DNA of 42,896 bases from Flavobacterium sp. (GCA_017983975.1 JAGOAL010000014.1:1-42896), one strand, 5' to 3'; positions 34,756 through 42,516 are shown, counted from the stretch's first letter. Translations and numbers: made by a program. The notes: generated by a model from the letters alone, not told the origin.

Positions 34756-35655
34756 ATGAAAAAATCATTTATTATTTTAATAACATTATTAAGTTTGAGT
34801 TCATATTCTCAAAAAATAATTCGTGGAAAATCAGTTGAAATTAATTTATTGGGATTGAAGGTTGATTTTTCAGCCAAATATACCAAAGCTGAAATTACAC
34901 ACATTAATGGAACTAAAGAAATAGGATATATATATGGTTTTATTCAAAATAAAGTATTGAGTTTAAATGTAAGTAATCCATTTTCATCAAGCTATAGTGA
35001 CGCTTTGAATTTATCTGATAAATCTTTTAGCTTTAAAAAAGAACTAAATCAAAAAGAGATAAATTTAACGAGCAACGAAATCAATGAAGTGAGAATTCTA
35101 GAAGATAGTATTTCTTTTAATCATTATAAACTTATGGATTTAGCAACTGTAAATTCAGATGGATCAATCAAAGATTTAAAAACTAAAGCTTGGTTACCAT
35201 TTTATTCAAAAGGGGTAATAAATATTTTCTCATATGATGTTTATGAAGAAATGGAAGATTTAAATGGTAATAGAACCGGTAATTTTGAAAAAGCTGCGAC
35301 TATGATTTACTTAAATAACCCTAAAGACAATTTTGCAATAAATGTTATGGATTATAGTATTAGTGATATTTTTAATAAATCTAAATTACTTCATAAATGG
35401 TCTGGAGGTTTAATAGAAATTTTTAAAGATTGTCCAAAATTTGTAAATGAAAATGTAAATGAAAAAAATATATGGAATTTTGACTCAAAATATTTTGATG
35501 TTGATGAACTAGAAAAAACAAAAGCAAAAGAAATAAAGAGTGACAAAACCATCAAAAAAAATGAAAGAAATATAAGATTAAATAATCTAGATTCTGAAAT
35601 TCAAATTACACCTTATTTAAGAATGATAGAAGATTATAAAAAAACGTGTAATTAA
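34756..35655 (+). CDS. Orphan secreted protein
   Basis: 299 residues. A signal peptide (MKKSFIILITLLSLSSYSQ) is followed by a beta-rich, Lys/Asn-rich body (FSAKYTKAEITHINGTKEIG; VNEKNIWNFDSKYFDVDELE) and a charged C-terminus. No family recognised. Base composition is more AT-rich than the neighbouring core genes. It lies next to the decayed carB fragment and just outside the presumed island. No function proposed. Confidence 0.7.
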   Translation: MKKSFIILITLLSLSSYSQKIIRGKSVEINLLGLKVDFSAKYTKAEITHINGTKEIGYIYGFIQNKVLSLNVSNPFSSSYSDALNLSDKSFSFKKELNQKEINLTSNEINEVRILEDSISFNHYKLMDLATVNSDGSIKDLKTKAWLPFYSKGVINIFSYDVYEEMEDLNGNRTGNFEKAATMIYLNNPKDNFAINVMDYSISDIFNKSKLLHKWSGGLIEIFKDCPKFVNENVNEKNIWNFDSKYFDVDELEKTKAKEIKSDKTIKKNERNIRLNNLDSEIQITPYLRMIEDYKKTCN

Positions 35656-35759
35656 GGCATCCGCCGACAGTAGTAATTATTCCACATCTACCTATTTTAA
35701 AAAAAAATGCAAAAAACCGATAGCTCTAATTTTCAATTCGTAGATGCAAAATAAATACT

Positions 35760-35789
35760 AAAAATCCCAATCGTTTGATTGGGATTTTT
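35760..35789 (-). terminator. Terminator copy at the left island edge
   Basis: Same 30-nt hairpin as at 4993-5022 and the same stem as the carB terminator (39529-39558), with loop GTTT. It is linked to the decayed carB 3' end, so it came with that duplication. Confidence 0.88.
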
Positions 35790-35793
35790 AGTA

Positions 35794-35856
35794 TTACTTC
35801 GTTTAGTAAATTTTCTTAGGAGTATTAATCATAGAATTGATCGACTTTTAAATCTT
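35794..35856 (-). pseudogene. Decayed fragment of the carB 3' end
   Basis: Shares GGGATTTTTAGTATTACTT (35781-35799), TCATAGAATTGATCG (35829-35843) and CTTTTAAATC (35845-35854) with 39550-39568, 39600-39614 and 39616-39625 in the same order and orientation. In the carB frame it reads DLKVDQFYD, then a stop, then another stop and a frameshift. It corresponds to the last 20 or so codons of carB and is clearly not functional. Part of a direct repeat bounding 35.86-39.53 kb. Confidence 0.88.
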
Positions 35857-35884
35857 CACATTTGCACTTGGTCTTATTTATGAT

Positions 35885-35963
35885 TGCTGTACAGCATGAA
35901 TATAAATTCCCTAGAGAAATTACTTCATTGCTCTAGAGAAAAAAAATAATTCCTCTAGGGAAA
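35885..35963. repeat. Perfect palindrome and three 11-bp direct repeats at 22-bp period
   Basis: TGCTGTACAGCA (35885-35896) is a perfect 12-bp palindrome. Then CYCTAGRGAAA occurs three times, at 35909-35919, 35931-35941 and 35953-35963, separated by 11-nt unrelated spacers, so starts are exactly 22 bp apart (about two helical turns). The outer copies also form an inverted repeat (TTCCCTAGAG/CTCTAGGGAA). This fills much of the 464-bp gap before 36120 and looks like a cooperative protein-binding array. Confidence 0.75.
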
Positions 35964-36050
35964 ACAAAAAAACCAACCGCTTGAATACAAATATAAGTAT
36001 TAATAAATTAAAATTAGTTACTAATGAGTGTTAATTATTGAAATAATTAT

Positions 36051-36058
36051 TATATTTG
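36051..36058 (+). promoter_or_regulatory. -7 box of the TPR gene
   Basis: TATATTTG, 61 bp before the ATG at 36120, straddled by TATTATA (36048-36054) and TATAATA (36061-36067). No clear -33 box. Confidence 0.4.
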
Positions 36059-36119
36059 GTTATAATAGAAAACGAAATAAGTTAGCTGTTATAGTACTTA
36101 AACCATAAAAAAATATGAT

Positions 36120-36968
36120 ATGAGATATTCTTTAATACTATTAACACTATTCACTACAAATTTATATGCACAAAATCTTTTACAATTTGACAAAAGAAAT
36201 ATCCAGTGTGAAGACAAATGGATTGCCTATCAAATGGACAAAGACAGTACTTACACTTTTGGCTTTATATATATCGACTCTAAAGCAGGATTGTCTTTCA
36301 ATTATGAGGGAAAATTTAAAATTGAAAAAAACGGAACATTTAATAAACTTATAAGTGAAGATGAAAAGGAAGTAGGATTTAAAAAATCTAAAATTCAACC
36401 AAACAGAATAGCAATTGCCGAAATTCCAGAAGAAAAATTTAAAGAATTACATATTGAAAAAATACCAAATTGGTTAAAAGCATGTAAAACCGAAGAAAAT
36501 TCTGTAGATAGATTATATTGTTGGGGCTATATGTATAACAGTTGGAATGAATGCGAAAAAGCATTATTATATCTTAAGAAAGCAGATAAAATCAATCCTA
36601 AATTTAAAGGTTTACAAACTGAACTTGGGTTTTCCTATAATGCTTTAGGAAAATTTGATGAAGCAGAGTTTACACTTAAAAAAGCAATAAATGATAACCC
36701 TGAGGATTGCTATGCTTTAAAAGAATTAGCGTATACCTATACTAAACTAATGAATTTTGAAAAAGTAGCAGAAACGTACTTAATAATGATAAATTGTACA
36801 GAGCATAACTTCATTCAAGAAACGGCCCATAATCTTGCCTATGAATTTTTCAAAATAAAAGATAGCATTAATTTTATAAAATGGAAAACTGAAGCTGAAA
36901 AATGGTCCAATTCTGAAAATAAATACACCAAAAACTTAAATTATATGCAAGCTGAATTACAGAAATAA
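36120..36968 (+). CDS. Secreted TPR protein
   Basis: 282 residues. Signal peptide (MRYSLILLTLFTTNLYAQ), an N-terminal beta part (about 20-110), then helical TPR repeats at about 140-235 (ECEKALLYLKKADKINPKFK, LGFSYNALGKFDEAEFTLKKA, ALKELAYTYTKLMNFEKVAE). Several Cys residues (Cys124, Cys138, Cys145 region). TPRs mediate protein contacts; the partner is unknown. Inside the island bounded by carB repeats, but exported, so unlikely to be part of the cytosolic AAA/RloB machine. Confidence 0.8.
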   Translation: MRYSLILLTLFTTNLYAQNLLQFDKRNIQCEDKWIAYQMDKDSTYTFGFIYIDSKAGLSFNYEGKFKIEKNGTFNKLISEDEKEVGFKKSKIQPNRIAIAEIPEEKFKELHIEKIPNWLKACKTEENSVDRLYCWGYMYNSWNECEKALLYLKKADKINPKFKGLQTELGFSYNALGKFDEAEFTLKKAINDNPEDCYALKELAYTYTKLMNFEKVAETYLIMINCTEHNFIQETAHNLAYEFFKIKDSINFIKWKTEAEKWSNSENKYTKNLNYMQAELQK

Positions 36969-37024
36969 GTTAATACAACGACTGACAGACAGCTTTGGTT
37001 TTTAATTAATTTTAAGTTAGTTTG

Positions 37025-37051
37025 AAGGTTCACGAAAGTGAGCCTTTTTTT
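37025..37051 (+). terminator. Terminator after the TPR gene
   Basis: AAGGTTCAC (37025-37033) / GTGAGCCTT (37038-37046), one G-T pair, GAAA loop, seven Ts. Separates the TPR gene from the defence module. Confidence 0.92.
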
Positions 37052-37120
37052 AAGCACAACATCTAAATAAAAGTTAAAAAAAGATACTATAAATTAAAAA
37101 TAATAGTATATTTGAATATA

Positions 37121-37184
37121 CGTTACAAAGTAGCGCATATACACCCAAAAATGGGTAGATTGGCGCTACTTTGTAGCGCATATA
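37121..37184. repeat. Long imperfect palindrome with nested hairpin and direct repeat
   Basis: Arms 37121-37136 and 37163-37178 pair over 16 bp with one G-T (core ACAAAGTAGCGC/GCGCTACTTTGT). ACCC (37143-37146) and GGGT (37153-37156) form a small inner hairpin. GTAGCGCATATA occurs at 37130-37141 and again at 37173-37184. A -7 box TATATTTG lies at 37107-37114, so the element could be transcribed. It lies in the 356-bp non-coding stretch before the AAA ATPase. Confidence 0.8.
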
Positions 37185-37203
37185 TACAAGTTGGTGGCAA
37201 GCG
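37174..37203 (+). repeat. Left terminal-repeat-like end of the AAA/RloB cassette
   Basis: Its reverse complement shares CGC, GCCACCAAC and TGCGCTA, in order and with near-equal spacing, with 39348-39376 downstream of the RloB gene: about 21 of 30 positions with one gap. The pair encloses exactly the AAA ATPase and RloB genes. Confidence 0.55.
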
Positions 37204-37260
37204 TACGAGAACTGCAAAATAGAATTCTTTTTTAGCGATAAAATTTCAAAAACTATGTTA

Positions 37261-37296
37261 ATTTTACACTTACATGTAAAATAAAGCGTATATTTG
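37261..37296 (+). promoter_or_regulatory. Promoter with operator-like inverted repeat before the AAA ATPase gene
   Basis: -7 box TATATTTG at 37289-37296, 28 bp before the ATG. Just upstream, ATTTTACA (37261-37268) and TGTAAAAT (37275-37282) form a perfect inverted repeat with a 6-bp spacer; the inner TTACATGTAA (37270-37279) is itself a perfect palindrome. It covers the -33 region, so a bound protein would block polymerase. No -33 TTTG is seen, which fits a tightly controlled promoter. Confidence 0.6.
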
Positions 37297-37324
37297 CTTA
37301 TTATTTACAATAAATACATTTATT

Positions 37325-38632
37325 ATGTTATTGCAATTTTCAGTTAAGAACTTTAAAACTTTTAAAGAGAAAACTTCTTTAAATCTTGTTGCTTCAAACT
37401 ATGACAAAGATACCCGTGAAGTTGATAATGTTTATAATGACAATAAATTCGACATTAGACTAGTTAAAAGTGCCGTGGTTTATGGTGCAAATGCTAGCGG
37501 GAAAAGCAAATTTTTTGAAGCTCTAAATTTTATGAAATACTTTGTTATTTCAAGCTCAAAAGATAGCCAAAAAGGCGATGAAATCGACACAGAACCATTT
37601 AAATTAAGTAGCGAAACTGAGAATTCTCCTTCTGAATTTGAAGTTGTATTCACACACAATGATGTAATGTTCCGATATGGATTTGAGGTTGATAAAAAAA
37701 GTGTAATTTCAGAATGGCTTTACTATAAACCTAAAAGTAAAGAAATTGAACTTTTTTACAGAGATGGTGATGATTTTGAAACACATACCAGAAATTTCAC
37801 TAAAGGAAAAACAGTTATTAAAGAAGGACTTGTGAGAAACAACGCTCTATTATTATCTGTTTCTGCTCAATTTAATGATAAAATTTCTATTGAAGTAATG
37901 GATTGGTTCAAAGAACTTAAAACTATCTCGGGACTCAATGAATCTGGCTATAGAGGTTTTACATTAAGCAAAACTGATGACCCTAATCAAAAAGTAAAAA
38001 TTTTAAATTTGTTAAAAGCAGCTGATTTGGGAATTCAAGATATTAATCTTGAAAAGATTGATTTAGCAAATCTTCCTAAAGATATGCCGAAGGAACTTAA
38101 AGATAAAATTACTAAAGAAGTCATTGACGACAAGAAAGAAATTCTTTCAGACGTTTTAACTTCTCATAAAAAATTTGATTCTAACAAAAAAGCTATTGAC
38201 TTTGTTAATTTTTCACTGTTTGATGATGAATCATCTGGAACTAAAAAATTCTTTGCTTTAACTGGTCCGATTTTAGATGTTATTGAAAATGGTTACACAC
38301 TAATTGTTGATGAACTTGATTCAAAATTACATCCTAATCTAGTTTGTAAAATCGTTTCCTTATTTAATTCAAAAGAATTTAATAAAAAGAATGCGCAATT
38401 AATTTTCAATACTCACGACACAAATCTTCTAAGTTCTGGATTATTTAGACGTGACCAAATTTGGTTTACTGATAAAAATAAATTTGGCGAAGCCAAACTT
38501 TATTCTTTAGCGGATTTTAAATCTGACGAAGTCAGAAAAACCGAATCATTTGAAGAAAATTACATTAAGGGTAAATATGGAGCAATTCCATATTTAGGAT
38601 TTTTTAATAACCTTGATAATATTCTGCCGTAA
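37325..38632 (+). CDS. AAA15/COG1106-type ATPase of a putative anti-phage pair
   Basis: 435 residues, cytoplasmic. N-terminal FSVKNFKTFKEKTSLNL typical of AAA_15/AAA_21 SMC-like ATPases; Walker A GANASGKS (54-61); signature-like SSGTKKFFAL (about 308-317); Walker B LIVDELD with E330; H-loop NTHDTNL with His364. This is the ATPase half seen with RloB or DUF4435 nucleases in AbiL and PARIS-type defence. Its stop is 1 bp before the RloB start. Probably binds and restrains its partner until infection; that is inference. Confidence 0.9.
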   Translation: MLLQFSVKNFKTFKEKTSLNLVASNYDKDTREVDNVYNDNKFDIRLVKSAVVYGANASGKSKFFEALNFMKYFVISSSKDSQKGDEIDTEPFKLSSETENSPSEFEVVFTHNDVMFRYGFEVDKKSVISEWLYYKPKSKEIELFYRDGDDFETHTRNFTKGKTVIKEGLVRNNALLLSVSAQFNDKISIEVMDWFKELKTISGLNESGYRGFTLSKTDDPNQKVKILNLLKAADLGIQDINLEKIDLANLPKDMPKELKDKITKEVIDDKKEILSDVLTSHKKFDSNKKAIDFVNFSLFDDESSGTKKFFALTGPILDVIENGYTLIVDELDSKLHPNLVCKIVSLFNSKEFNKKNAQLIFNTHDTNLLSSGLFRRDQIWFTDKNKFGEAKLYSLADFKSDEVRKTESFEENYIKGKYGAIPYLGFFNNLDNILP

Positions 38633-38633
38633 T

Positions 38634-39338
38634 ATGAGAATGAAGGATAAAAAAGCAGAACAGGCTCTAGATAAAGAAAAGCACAGAGCACAATTAAAAG
38701 CTAATCGTAGAGCAGAAACCAGTATTAAAAGACCAGAACCCGTATTAACCAAAAAACCAACAATTCTAATAGTTTGTGAAGGTAAAAATACGGAACCATC
38801 ATACTTTAATCAATTTAGACTTACATCAGCTACAATCGAACCAGTTGGAGAAGGATTTAATACTATATCTTTAGTTAATAGAGCAATACAACTAGCTAAT
38901 CAAACTAGTTATGAACAAGTTTGGTGTGTTTTTGATAAAGATGATTTTGATAATATTGACTTTAATAATGCTATTTTACTAGCAGATGCCAATGGATTTG
39001 GTATAGCATATTCTAATCAAGCATTTGAATATTGGATTCTACTTCATTTTAATGACCATCAAGGTGGTGGTATGCACAGAGATGAGTATAATGACAAATT
39101 AAATAAATCTTTGAAGGACTTCAACACTTCCTATGATGGTAAAAAAAGCAAAATGATAACCGAAGAAATTTTTGAGTTACTAGATGGAATTGATCAAAAA
39201 ACGGGAAAAGAAAGAAAAATATTAGCGATTGAAAGAGCTGAAAAAATTTACGACAGACTTGACCATAACAATCCTGCAAGTGAAGAATCATCAACAACAG
39301 TCTTTAGATTAGTAAGAGAATTATTAAAATATTTGTAA
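38634..39338 (+). CDS. RloB-family protein (TOPRIM-like putative effector nuclease)
   Basis: 234 residues from the ATG at 38634, 1 nt after the ATPase stop; an earlier ATG (38613) overlaps that gene. A basic N-terminus (1-40) is followed by the RloB hallmarks: ILIVCEGKNTEPSYF with E49 and E54, VWCVFDKDDF with D101, D103 and D104, and SNQAFEYWILLHF with E132 and H138. E plus DxD fit a TOPRIM-like metal site. RloB partners AAA ATPases in anti-phage loci (AbiLii is, as I recall, of this family). Likely toxic effector, possibly cutting tRNA or DNA as PARIS AriB does. Confidence 0.9.
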   Translation: MRMKDKKAEQALDKEKHRAQLKANRRAETSIKRPEPVLTKKPTILIVCEGKNTEPSYFNQFRLTSATIEPVGEGFNTISLVNRAIQLANQTSYEQVWCVFDKDDFDNIDFNNAILLADANGFGIAYSNQAFEYWILLHFNDHQGGGMHRDEYNDKLNKSLKDFNTSYDGKKSKMITEEIFELLDGIDQKTGKERKILAIERAEKIYDRLDHNNPASEESSTTVFRLVRELLKYL

Positions 39339-39347
39339 TAGACAAAA

Positions 39348-39376
39348 CGCCAGCCACCAACACACGTTTTGCGCTA
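39348..39376 (-). repeat. Right terminal-repeat-like end of the AAA/RloB cassette
   Basis: Inverted counterpart of 37174-37203 (shared CGC, GCCACCAAC, TGCGCTA), 9 bp after the RloB stop. CAAAACG (39343-39349) and CGTTTTG (39365-39371) also make a 7-bp hairpin here with a 15-nt loop, which may act as a weak terminator. Confidence 0.55.
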
Positions 39377-39475
39377 TTGAGAATTTTGTGCAAACCGGAC
39401 GTTTTTCTTTCGCAAAAAATAATAATTTAGCAGAAAAAACTCAGTTCCGAAGCTCGCAACAGCGCAAAGCGTGGG
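39361..39475. repeat. Long-range inverted repeat downstream of RloB
   Basis: CACACGTTTTGCGCT (39361-39375) and AGCGCAAAGCGTGGG (39461-39475) pair at 13 of 15 positions across 85 nt; GTTCC (39444-39448) and GGAAC (39474-39478) lie nearby. The left arm is shared with the smaller hairpin, so the two folds exclude each other. Non-coding, between RloB and the carB terminator. Confidence 0.65.
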
Positions 39476-39528
39476 AACGTTATACAAAAAAAGCTATTTA
39501 TGGCTACTCGCCGTTTTTAAAGTATAAA

Positions 39529-39558
39529 AAAAATCCCAATCTTACAATTGGGATTTTT
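39529..39558 (-). terminator. carB terminator
   Basis: AAAAATCCCAAT (39529-39540) / ATTGGGATTTTT (39547-39558), loop CTTACA. Five bp past the carB stop. Same stem as the copy at 35760-35789, different loop. Confidence 0.92.
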
Positions 39559-39562
39559 AGTA

Positions 39563-42418
39563 TTACTTTGTTAAGTACATTTTTCGTCGTGAGTACAAGT
39601 CATAGAATTGATCGTCTTTTAAATCGTCTATGAACAAGATACTTTCTCCCGTTGATTTCATTTCTGGTCCTAAGGCTTTGTTTACATTAGGAAACTTACT
39701 AAATGAAAATACTGGTTGCTTAATGGCATATCCTTTTAATTGTGGGTTAAAAGTAAAATCAGTTACTTTACTGTGGCCTAGCATTACTTTAGTAGCATAG
39801 TTTACATACGGTTCGCCATAGGCTTTAGCTATAAACGGCACAGTACGCGAAGCTCTAGGATTGGCTTCAATGATGTACACAATATCGTTTTTCACTGCAA
39901 ACTGAATATTGATTAAACCAACCGTTTGTAATGCTTTTGCAATATTTTCGGTGTGGTCTTTAATTTGTTGCATCACAAACTCGCCCAAGTTAAATGGAGG
40001 TAATGTGGCATTACTATCACCTGAATGCACTCCACATGGCTCAATATGCTCCATAATTCCAATGATATACACATTTCCATCAGCATCGCAAATAGCATCA
40101 GCTTCGGCTTCAATGGCACCATCTAAATAATGGTCTAACAATAATTTATTTCCTGGTATCGATTTCAATAAATCAATTACGTGTTCTTCTAATTCTTGTT
40201 TGTTAATGACAATCTTCATGCCTTGACCTCCTAATACATACGAAGGACGCACTAACAATGGAAAATCTAAACTATCCGCTAATAAAGTAGCTTCTTCAGC
40301 GCTTTCGGCAATACCAAACTTAGGAAATGGAATATTCAACTCGGTCAATAAATCAGAAAAGCGACCTCTATCTTCGGCTAAGTCTAACGCATCAAACGAA
40401 GTTCCTAGTATTTTAATGCCGTATTTGGCTAATTTTTCGGCTAATTTTAATGCGGTTTGCCCACCTAACTGCACAATTACACCTTCTGGTTTCTCGTGTT
40501 GGATGATGTCGTAAATATGTTCCCAAAAAACAGGTTCGAAATACAATTTATCTGCCGTATCAAAATCGGTAGAAACCGTTTCTGGATTACAGTTGATCAT
40601 GATGGTTTCATAACCACATTCTTTTGCAGCTAAAACCCCATGCACACAAGAATAATCAAACTCAATTCCTTGTCCAATTCGATTAGGCCCTGAACCTAAA
40701 ACGACTACTTTTTTCTTATTGGTAACAATACTCTCGTTATGAACGTATTTAGTTCCGTCAGCTTTTTCAATTTCGGCTTCAAAAGTTGAGTAAAAATAAG
40801 GCGTTACCGCTTTAAACTCAGCCGCACAGGTATCAACTAATTTATAAACGCGTTTGATGTTTTGCTCTTCACGTAATTTATACACCTGACTTTCTAAACA
40901 ACCCATCATGTGTGCTATTTGGCGGTCACCGTATCCTTTTTGTTTTGCTTCTAAAAGCAATTCTCTTGGGAGTGTATCTACTTTATAATTTGAAATTTCG
41001 CGCTCTAAATGGAACAATTCTTCATATTGTTTTAAGAACCACATGTCAATTTTAGTAATCTCATGAATTCGTGAAAGCGGAATTCCCATGGCAATGGCAT
41101 CATAAATTACGAAAACTCTGTCCCAACTAGCAAACGTTAATTTCTCAATGATTTGTTCGTAGTTTTTATAGCCTTTCCCATCTGCTCCTAGCCCATTTCG
41201 TTTAATTTCTAACGATTGTGTAGCTTTGTGCAATGCTTCTTGGAACGAACGCCCGATTCCCATTACTTCTCCAACCGATTTCATTTGAAGTCCTAATGTT
41301 CTGTCTGCACCTTCAAATTTATCGAAGTTCCAGCGTGGTATTTTTACAATTACATAATCTAATGTAGGTTCAAACAAAGCTGAAGTTGATTTTGTAATTT
41401 GATTTTGTAATTCATCTAAGTTGTACCCTAAGGCTAATTTTGTTGCGATTTTAGCAATTGGGTAACCCGTTGCTTTTGACGCTAACGCCGAAGAACGTGA
41501 AACTCTCGGATTGATTTCAATAGCTACAATATCTTCTTTATCATCAGGTGAAACCGCAAATTGTACGTTACAACCACCCGCAAAATTTCCAATAGAACGC
41601 ATCATTAAAATGGCCATATCACGCATTTTTTGGAATGTCGTATCCGATAAAGTCATAGCTGGAGCCACTGTGATTGAATCTCCGGTATGAATTCCCATTG
41701 GATCCATATTTTCTATGGTACAAATAATAACAACGTTATCGTTACTATCGCGTAATAATTCTAATTCATATTCTTTCCAACCCATTAAAGCTTTGTCAAT
41801 CAAGACTTCGTGAATTGGTGACGCTTCTAAACCATAAGTTAATGCGCCGTCAAAATCTTCTTTTTTGTACACAATTGCAGCACCTGTTCCTCCTAATGTA
41901 AACGAAGGACGAATTACTAATGGAAAGCCAAATTCTTGCTCAATCTCTTTTCCTTGTAAGAAAGAATTTGCCGTTTTTGCTGGCGCTTGCGGAATACCTA
42001 TTTTATTCAGTAAGTTTTTAAACTGCTCTCTATCTTCGGTAATGTTGATAGCATTGATGTCAACACCTATTAATCGAACTCCAAAATCTTTCCAAATTCC
42101 TTTTTCATCGGCCTCGATGGCTAAATTAAGTGCAGTTTGTCCGCCCATAGTAGGCAATACCGCATCAATTTGCGGATGTGCTTTTAGAATTTCAATGATT
42201 GATTTTGTAGTCAGTGGTTTTAAATATACATGATCGGCCATGGAAGGGTCGGTCATGATGGTTGCTGGATTAGAATTGATTAAGATAACTTCAATTCCTT
42301 CTTCTCTTAATGAGCGAGCTGATTGCGAACCTGCATAATCAAATTCACACGCCTGTCCGATAACGATAGGCCCTGATCCAATAATTAAAACCGATTTGAT
42401 AGAAGTGTCTTTTGGCAT
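39563..42418 (-). CDS. carB: Carbamoyl-phosphate synthase large subunit, short form
   Basis: 951 residues against about 1073 in E. coli. Makes carbamoyl phosphate for arginine and pyrimidine synthesis with the CarA glutaminase. Two homologous ATP-grasp halves are complete: the first opens SVLIIGSGPIVIGQACEFDY, the second KKVVVLGSGPNRIGQGIEFD (about residue 566), with the oligomerisation domain between (about 400-550). The protein stops at DDLKDDQFYDLYSRRKMYLTK, so the MGS-like allosteric domain is missing, as I recall for other flavobacteria. carA is not in this window. Its 3' end is duplicated at 35.8 kb. Confidence 0.97.
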   Translation of the reverse strand: MPKDTSIKSVLIIGSGPIVIGQACEFDYAGSQSARSLREEGIEVILINSNPATIMTDPSMADHVYLKPLTTKSIIEILKAHPQIDAVLPTMGGQTALNLAIEADEKGIWKDFGVRLIGVDINAINITEDREQFKNLLNKIGIPQAPAKTANSFLQGKEIEQEFGFPLVIRPSFTLGGTGAAIVYKKEDFDGALTYGLEASPIHEVLIDKALMGWKEYELELLRDSNDNVVIICTIENMDPMGIHTGDSITVAPAMTLSDTTFQKMRDMAILMMRSIGNFAGGCNVQFAVSPDDKEDIVAIEINPRVSRSSALASKATGYPIAKIATKLALGYNLDELQNQITKSTSALFEPTLDYVIVKIPRWNFDKFEGADRTLGLQMKSVGEVMGIGRSFQEALHKATQSLEIKRNGLGADGKGYKNYEQIIEKLTFASWDRVFVIYDAIAMGIPLSRIHEITKIDMWFLKQYEELFHLEREISNYKVDTLPRELLLEAKQKGYGDRQIAHMMGCLESQVYKLREEQNIKRVYKLVDTCAAEFKAVTPYFYSTFEAEIEKADGTKYVHNESIVTNKKKVVVLGSGPNRIGQGIEFDYSCVHGVLAAKECGYETIMINCNPETVSTDFDTADKLYFEPVFWEHIYDIIQHEKPEGVIVQLGGQTALKLAEKLAKYGIKILGTSFDALDLAEDRGRFSDLLTELNIPFPKFGIAESAEEATLLADSLDFPLLVRPSYVLGGQGMKIVINKQELEEHVIDLLKSIPGNKLLLDHYLDGAIEAEADAICDADGNVYIIGIMEHIEPCGVHSGDSNATLPPFNLGEFVMQQIKDHTENIAKALQTVGLINIQFAVKNDIVYIIEANPRASRTVPFIAKAYGEPYVNYATKVMLGHSKVTDFTFNPQLKGYAIKQPVFSFSKFPNVNKALGPEMKSTGESILFIDDLKDDQFYDLYSRRKMYLTK

Positions 42419-42516
42419 TGTGTTGTTGTTTTGTGTAGTATGTTGTGTAAAAATAATTGTAATACTATTTGTATTAAAAAGAGTTACAAAAACTTATTCA
42501 AATTTTATAAACACTT

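Noticed and set aside
35685..35746. 7-bp inverted repeat CATCTAC/GTAGATG
   Set aside because: Too short for its 48-nt spacing in AT-rich DNA to stand out from chance.
35909..35963. Short CRISPR array
   Set aside because: Repeats are only 11 bp with 11-bp spacers and there are no cas genes.
37121..37324. Retron msr-msd next to the ATPase
   Set aside because: The structure is suggestive, but no reverse transcriptase gene is present anywhere in the window.
37325..39338. Naming the pair PARIS (ariA/ariB)
   Set aside because: The second protein shows RloB motifs rather than clear DUF4435 features; AbiL-like fits better, and neither name can be fixed without an HMM search.
34756..39530. Classic insertion sequence or prophage
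   Set aside because: No transposase, integrase, or phage structural gene was found; only repeats and cargo.
39388..39633. 81-residue frame with GTG start after RloB
   Set aside because: It runs through the carB terminator and antisense to the carB 3' end and lies in an inverted-repeat region; no recognisable protein features.
39563..42418. carB truncated by the island insertion
   Set aside because: The frame ends cleanly after the second ATP-grasp half with its terminator; a form of about 950 residues is, as I recall, normal in flavobacteria.
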